From Bacillaceae bacterium OF18-1A (GTDB lineage Bacteria; Bacillota; Bacilli; Bacillales; Bacillaceae_G), in contig JAQEWB010000012.1 in NCBI GenBank assembly GCA_027694045.1, positions 1 through 64,000 of the forward strand: 64,000 nucleotides of DNA, read 5' to 3'. Below, in pieces: positions 60,012 through 64,000 of this stretch (position 1 is the first letter of the stretch; every line of letters starts with the position of its first letter). Both the position numbers and the translations under genes were made by a program. The notes under the pieces are model-generated. The model ran no database searches, was not told where the DNA came from, and saw only the letters and a program-made list of their open reading frames with translations.

Positions 60012-60416
60012 ATGACATGGATGAATGTAGTAGCCATGCTTGTATGGACTGGAGCGAGCGCAGTACTTTTATTTGCAATTATGTGGGTTGATTCGATTTT
60101 TACAAAATACAATGATCTAAAAGAAATAAAAAATGGAAATACCGCTGTAGCAACTCGTTTCGTCATGAAATTATTTGCACAAGGATACATTTTATCTCAA
60201 TCCATAACGAAAGCAAATGATTTATGGCAGGCGCTTCTTGCTTCAGCAGTTTCTTTCGTTATTTTATTAGTGGTAGAAATGTTTATTGAGTTCGTATTAA
60301 AGAAAATGTCTGGTCTTGATTTAGAAGAAGGTACGAAAGAAGGTAGCATTGCGCATGCGATGTTAGCTGGATCATTACATATTGTTGGAGCACTTATTTT
60401 AGGTGCTTGTCTATAA
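60012..60416 (+). CDS. DUF350 (YjfL-like) membrane protein
   Basis: The 134-residue protein has four membrane helices arranged as two similar halves (GASAVLLFAIMWVDSIFTKYNDLKEIKNGN; QALLASAVSFVILLVVEMFIEFVL). DUF350 proteins accompany PspA-like proteins; their activity is unknown. The frame is open upstream, but AGAGGAGG lies 9 bases before ATG 60012. Confidence 0.85.
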   Translation: MTWMNVVAMLVWTGASAVLLFAIMWVDSIFTKYNDLKEIKNGNTAVATRFVMKLFAQGYILSQSITKANDLWQALLASAVSFVILLVVEMFIEFVLKKMSGLDLEEGTKEGSIAHAMLAGSLHIVGALILGACL

Positions 60417-60437
60417 AGAGAGAAGGAGGGGTAGATC

Positions 60438-60944
60438 ATGAGTTTATTTAAACGAATTAAAAATATAATGAAAAGTCCAGAGCCGCCGAAGCCTGAAAAG
60501 AGTCTGTTAACGTTAGCACCTGGCGATATGATTGAAGTTTCGTTAGTCATGTACGAATTAACTGGAAAAACGAGTATGCATTCTCGTAAGGAGATTGTTT
60601 TAACATTGCAAGATGGGAAAGATATTCGCTATTTAAAAATTGAAGATCGTGAAAATACGTATTACAAATTATATACACCGATTGATGGTCGTTTAGATTC
60701 AATTGATGAAATTCCAACGACAATTGAAATGGATGATACAGAGTACCATATGGAAGAGCAATATAATGGTCGTGTTGTTGTGATGGGGAAAACGCCATTC
60801 GCCGCTTCAGAGGAACAGTACGTATGGGAATTCCAATCAGATAACCGAAAATTATTACGTATTGAATGGCAAAATGGTCGCACAATGATGTATGAGGGAG
60901 AAGCAATTATTCCTGCTGATGTACAAATTATAAGAGCAACGTAA
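60438..60944 (+). CDS. DUF4178 protein
   Basis: A 168-residue cytoplasmic beta-rich protein (LLTLAPGDMIEVSLVMYELTGKT ... EDRENTYYKLYTPIDGRL ... QYVWEFQSDNRKLLRIEWQNG) belonging to DUF4178, which is regularly encoded with pspA and DUF350 genes. The start is preceded by AGAAGGAGGGG. The exact role is unknown. Confidence 0.82.
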   Translation: MSLFKRIKNIMKSPEPPKPEKSLLTLAPGDMIEVSLVMYELTGKTSMHSRKEIVLTLQDGKDIRYLKIEDRENTYYKLYTPIDGRLDSIDEIPTTIEMDDTEYHMEEQYNGRVVVMGKTPFAASEEQYVWEFQSDNRKLLRIEWQNGRTMMYEGEAIIPADVQIIRAT

Positions 60945-60956
60945 GGGGGCGTAATC

Positions 60957-61775
60957 ATGTCAAACCGATTGTTTACCATGATTAAATCGTTTGTGATCCC
61001 TATACTTGCTATCGTTATATTACTTGTTGTTGCTGGTTACGCCTTATCAGGTTGTCAAGGCGGACAGACGAAGTCGATTCAAGATCGTTATCCACTTGAA
61101 TCTGTTGCAAAGGAAGGTAAACAAGAATCTTACGTGTATAGGGCCGCCAATCGGTCAGTTCCTGAAGTAGCGAAGGAACTCATTAACGAAAGAGAGCCGA
61201 AGCAAGCATCTAAAGAAGACGAAAATCAAATGTTCCTCGTTTATTCTGACAAGATTTATAACTTGCAAAAGGATAAAGAGAAACCATCTGATACGTTAAT
61301 TGAAATAAGTAATAAAGAATTTGTCCGTCAAAATTACCAACCGTCCTTCTTGCAAGGATATATTATGGGTAGCATCTTAAACGATATATTCGGTTCACGA
61401 AAATCATCATACGGTGATTATCGAGGATATAACGACAGACAAAATCATAAACCAGTTGTTCCAGAGAGACCACCTACGAAAGAAGAAAAGAAAACCCCAC
61501 CTCCAATTACGAAGGAGGGGAAAGGATCTATCATTAAGCGAGGCGATAATGTAGATTCGAAATCATCGGTAGGTGATAAGGGAAGTATTACTGAAAAAGG
61601 AAGTAAAACGCCGCCCCCACCTTCTACAGGAAGTAAAGGGAAAATCACGAAAAATCCAGGTGGCTCAAGCGGATCAGATGTGAAGCCGAAATCATCTATT
61701 AAAACGCCGCCAAAGAATACATCTCCCCCGAAAACAAGGGTTGGTGGTTCAGGGAAAATTACGAAGAGAAGATAA
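60957..61775 (+). CDS. DUF4247 membrane-anchored protein with low-complexity tail
   Basis: The 272-residue protein has an N-terminal membrane helix ending in LSGC, which could be a lipobox, then the DUF4247 domain (about 35-150: YRAANRSVPEVAKELINE; MFLVYSDKIYNLQ; QGYIMGSILNDIFG). The last 120 residues are disordered and rich in K, P, S and G, with repeated GKITK/GSITEKG/GSIIKRG units. The stop codon TAA lies inside the ATAAA end of a bcr1-like repeat, so the repeat may have reset the C-terminus. Confidence 0.82.
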   Translation: MSNRLFTMIKSFVIPILAIVILLVVAGYALSGCQGGQTKSIQDRYPLESVAKEGKQESYVYRAANRSVPEVAKELINEREPKQASKEDENQMFLVYSDKIYNLQKDKEKPSDTLIEISNKEFVRQNYQPSFLQGYIMGSILNDIFGSRKSSYGDYRGYNDRQNHKPVVPERPPTKEEKKTPPPITKEGKGSIIKRGDNVDSKSSVGDKGSITEKGSKTPPPPSTGSKGKITKNPGGSSGSDVKPKSSIKTPPKNTSPPKTRVGGSGKITKRR

Positions 61776-61876
61776 AATGAAACTTTAATCAGTGGGGGCA
61801 GTTATCTCCCATCTCACTTTCTCGCATTCGCCAAATTTTGAGGCGGGAATTTTACTGCCCGTTAATGTGTGATAAA
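61772..61876 (-). repeat. bcr1-like repeat (reverse orientation)
   Basis: The copy is bounded by ATAAA at 61772-61776 and 61872-61876. It reads GAAACTTTAATCAGTGGGGG at one end and TTTTACTGCCCG at the other, the reverse of the full copy at 28329 with a diverged middle. It overlaps the stop codon of the DUF4247 gene. Confidence 0.75.
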
Positions 61877-61917
61877 GAAAGCCCCAAGGAGTAGGTAAGC
61901 ACTTCTTGGGGTTTTCT
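61877..61917. terminator. Terminator
   Basis: AAGCCCCAAGGAGT / ACTTCTTGGGGTTTT. It ends the pspA operon and is also placed to end the convergent hydrolase gene. Confidence 0.8.
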
Positions 61918-61928
61918 TATTGTATATG

Positions 61929-62948
61929 TCATTTGTTTTTATTTAAAAATTGCAGTGTTTTATCGAACGTTTCTTTTCCTGCTGGTGTATTCATGTTGAA
62001 TTGAAACTCATGTGCTAGCTCACCAAAAATACTTTTATCAAAGAAAAGACCGTCTACGGTGACACCTTTGCTTTGTAATGTTGAAAATAATTCCTTACCC
62101 TGATCTTCGAATGAGGCAGTATTACCATCTGTAATAAACGTTGATGGATAGTCTTTTGTTACATGCTTTGAAATTGAAGCAATGTCCATTTCAGGTAATG
62201 TTTCAAAGTTTTTTGTTCCAAAGTATGCCCAACCAGTCGTACGCATAAAATCTTGTATTTCTTTAGATGTTTCCACTTTAGCTAATGCAGGCATGTTATA
62301 AGGACCACAATATAACAAAACACCTTTTATCGTAGAAGGGTTAATAATAGCATCAATCTTTGTTAATTTTGCATATTGTGGAGAAGTTTGAATTGTAACA
62401 AATTGACCAGATATTTGTGCCCCAGCAGAATCTCCCGCAAAATAAATCGTATTTAGTTTTAAGTTATATTTTTCTTCATTATTTTTTATATAGGTATAAG
62501 CTTCCCCAAGCTGAAGTATAGGAGTAGGATATTTTCTTTTAGGAGCGAGGGCATAGTTAATATTTACTACTGCATAACCATGCGCTGCTAGTTCTACTGC
62601 ATAACCAGTAATTTGTGATTTATCTCCACCTACAAATCCACCACCATGCATCCAAAAAATAACGGGTGTTTCTTTCGTATGATTTTTAGGATAAATAATA
62701 TCTAATGTGCCGTCTGGAAATTTAGAATGATAGTCAATATCTTCAATAATTTTTGTTTCTTTTAAAGCATTTTCATAGTTATCAGATTGAAACATCATGC
62801 TTTTTTCAAAGAATTTTTTTATAATAAAGGCTTTTGGATTTGGTGAAAGAAACCAGTAACTTAGTCCTGAGAGGATGAATCCTAAAATAATTAGAAGAGC
62901 GATGAAAATCTTGTTTTTTAATACTCCTTTAGTTTTTTGTTTTTTCAT
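61929..62948 (-). CDS. Alpha/beta hydrolase, HSL/BD-FAE-like, membrane anchored
   Basis: The 339-residue protein has an N-terminal basic stretch and one membrane helix (IFIALLIILGFILSGLSYWFL), then an alpha/beta hydrolase domain: oxyanion motif MHGGGFVGGDKSQ near residue 118, nucleophile elbow AGDSAGAQ near 191, Asp in ITDGNTASFEDQGK and His in ELAHEFQF. It resembles acetyl-esterases. The frame is open upstream, but ATG 62948 (MKKQKTKG) gives a sensible anchor; the ribosome site GGAGAT is somewhat distant. Confidence 0.82.
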   Translation of the reverse strand: MKKQKTKGVLKNKIFIALLIILGFILSGLSYWFLSPNPKAFIIKKFFEKSMMFQSDNYENALKETKIIEDIDYHSKFPDGTLDIIYPKNHTKETPVIFWMHGGGFVGGDKSQITGYAVELAAHGYAVVNINYALAPKRKYPTPILQLGEAYTYIKNNEEKYNLKLNTIYFAGDSAGAQISGQFVTIQTSPQYAKLTKIDAIINPSTIKGVLLYCGPYNMPALAKVETSKEIQDFMRTTGWAYFGTKNFETLPEMDIASISKHVTKDYPSTFITDGNTASFEDQGKELFSTLQSKGVTVDGLFFDKSIFGELAHEFQFNMNTPAGKETFDKTLQFLNKNK

Positions 62949-62973
62949 TATCTGATTATCTCCATTTCTTATT

Positions 62974-63075
62974 TTTATTCCACCACTGGCAGGCAGTAAG
63001 ATTCCCACCTAAAAATTCGGCTGTAAGGCAAAGAGGTTAGGTTGGAGTCGGGATACCTGTAAAAAGGCTCTTTAT
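62974..63075 (+). repeat. bcr1-like repeat, left part
   Basis: The copy is bounded by TTTAT at 62974 and 63071. The left end GGCAGGCAGTAAGATTCCCACC pairs partly with GGTTGGAGTCGGGA. The right hairpin of the family is missing. Confidence 0.7.
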
Positions 63076-63170
63076 CTAGTGTACTTGTGTTAATAGTATT
63101 ATATTTTTTTTGGAAAAGTCTACCTGAAAATGTATTAATTGCTACAATAAATGTATAAGGAGGAATTGTT

Positions 63171-63389
63171 ATGACTATGTATAAAAGATTTAGTGTAATG
63201 ATGTTTCTCGTATTATTCTTGAGTATATTTATTAGTACAACAATGAAATTTAGCTTTCTTGGGGGTGTTTTATGGATTATATGTACGTGTGCTCTGTTTT
63301 TGTATGTGCCATTTAAGTTTCAACATAAGGTTAACTTCTTGTATAAGTATGTGGAATGGATGAAGCGCGGAGGGAGGTGGAGCGATTAA
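63171..63389 (+). CDS. Small two-helix membrane protein, unknown
   Basis: A 72-residue protein with two membrane helices (FSVMMFLVLFLSIFISTTM and FLGGVLWIICTCALFLYVPF) and a basic C-terminus (KYVEWMKRGGRWSD). The ATG follows AAGGAGGAATT. No family was recognised. The next gene starts 60 bases later and may be in the same operon. Confidence 0.7.
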   Translation: MTMYKRFSVMMFLVLFLSIFISTTMKFSFLGGVLWIICTCALFLYVPFKFQHKVNFLYKYVEWMKRGGRWSD

Positions 63390-63448
63390 TAGAATGAGAA
63401 AGAAAAAAGAAGCAGTATAAGAAAATAAGGGAGATTGGGGAGAGAGTA

Positions 63449-64000
63449 ATGGGGAGATCCGGAACACAGCCGAAAGATTTAAGGGAAATTGAGTATGATG
63501 AAAATTGTGTATTCTATGCAGGTTCCATGTATACCTCACTTTATACAAGTTTGCAATATAGCGATCGTCTAAGAGTATTGATTTCTTTTTTATTTGCAGG
63601 AGCAATTCATTCCTTATTAGAGGTAATCTTACCAGCATATATTACTGCATCTTATAACACCAATACGGAATGGTTTATATTATTTCCAGTTTGGGCTATA
63701 GTGTTTATCGTTATAACAAAACTAGGAATGTGGAAATGGCATCAATATGTGGTGCATCCTTTACTATGTACATTGCTTGGTTACAGCTATGCTTCTATTT
63801 TAAAACAAATTTTTGCAATTAATATGGACTTATATGTATTTACGGCAATCATTGCGGTGGGCTTTTTATTGTTTTCATTTACAACATGTAAAGTATATTC
63901 ACTTCCTATGTATCTTTTTAATGCTTGTACAAGTTTAGCTTGTAGTTTTTATTTTGTCTTTTTAATTATGTCTATTTTAGTGTTACTTGGAACTGTCCCG
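63449..64000 (+). CDS. Multi-pass membrane protein, 3' end outside window
   Basis: The open frame starts with ATG at 63449 behind GGGGAG (MGRSGTQPKDLREIEYDENC) and remains open for all 184 codons to the window edge. At least five membrane helices are visible (for example TEWFILFPVWAIVFIVITKL and VFTAIIAVGFLLFSF). The aromatic, moderately hydrophobic helices suggest an ion-channel-type or sensor membrane protein, but no family is certain without the C-terminus. Confidence 0.7.
   Translation, partial: MGRSGTQPKDLREIEYDENCVFYAGSMYTSLYTSLQYSDRLRVLISFLFAGAIHSLLEVILPAYITASYNTNTEWFILFPVWAIVFIVITKLGMWKWHQYVVHPLLCTLLGYSYASILKQIFAINMDLYVFTAIIAVGFLLFSFTTCKVYSLPMYLFNACTSLACSFYFVFLIMSILVLLGTVP

Overview
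The window looks like chromosomal DNA of a member of the Bacillus cereus group. The reasons are AT-rich low-GC Firmicute sequence, strong Shine-Dalgarno sites with frequent GTG and TTG starts, proteins I recognise as B. cereus group proteins (GlgBCDAP, MenFDHBEC, camelysin, CspD, YjcZ), and many copies of a bcr1-like repeat bounded by TTTAT, a hallmark of this group. No prophage, CRISPR array, rRNA or replication origin was seen. Identifications are by reading the sequence and from memory of families; no search was run.

Layout. 1-2.1 kb: the end of a tRNA cluster (Asn, Ser, Glu), then an L-lactate dehydrogenase with a striking nested Rex/Fnr-type operator. 2.1-7 kb (minus): a large subtilisin-like protease with cohesin-like and dockerin domains, behind a camelysin/TasA-family gene with a SinR-like operator. 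7.4-15.5 kb: glycogen operon glgBCDAP. 15.5-19.2 kb: an unlisted 47-residue membrane peptide, a lipase, a truncated MerR regulator, an AIM24 protein, cspD and a YteA-like protein. 19.3-28.2 kb: menaquinone synthesis, menA divergent from menFDHB-menEC, with mirror-image promoters. 28.5-31.3 kb: a VanR/VanS/VanY-like module. 31.6-33.4 kb: YqeB-like protein, TetR regulator, YjcZ peptide. 33.4-46.4 kb: a BceRS-like two-component system, two antimicrobial-peptide-type ABC loci (one with three permeases for one ATPase), an sdpRI pair and an AraC remnant. 46.6-54.2 kb: an Rpn remnant, a lipid kinase, hpt, a class D sortase, thiT with a TPP riboswitch, and feoAB with a Fur box. 54.2-58.3 kb: a decayed accessory tract with three DUF3967 vestiges and a dead IS3-family element. 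58.3-64 kb: a lipoprotein, a pspA-DUF350-DUF4178-DUF4247 operon, an alpha/beta hydrolase and small membrane proteins, the last running off the end.

How the genes fit together. Energy and redox: ldh, menaquinone and glycogen. Envelope stress and peptide defence: the BceRS-like system, both ABC loci, VanRSY, SdpI and PspA. Metal and vitamin uptake: Feo and ThiT.

The most interesting signal is a 44-bp ungapped motif found four times, each followed by a -10-like hexamer: twice before the ABC operon at 43727, once before an unknown gene at 49594 and once before the lipoprotein ending at 58288. It contains TGTAA boxes 11 bp apart, as OmpR-family regulators recognise, and suggests a small undescribed regulon. 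Two families of dispersed intergenic repeats also thread the window.
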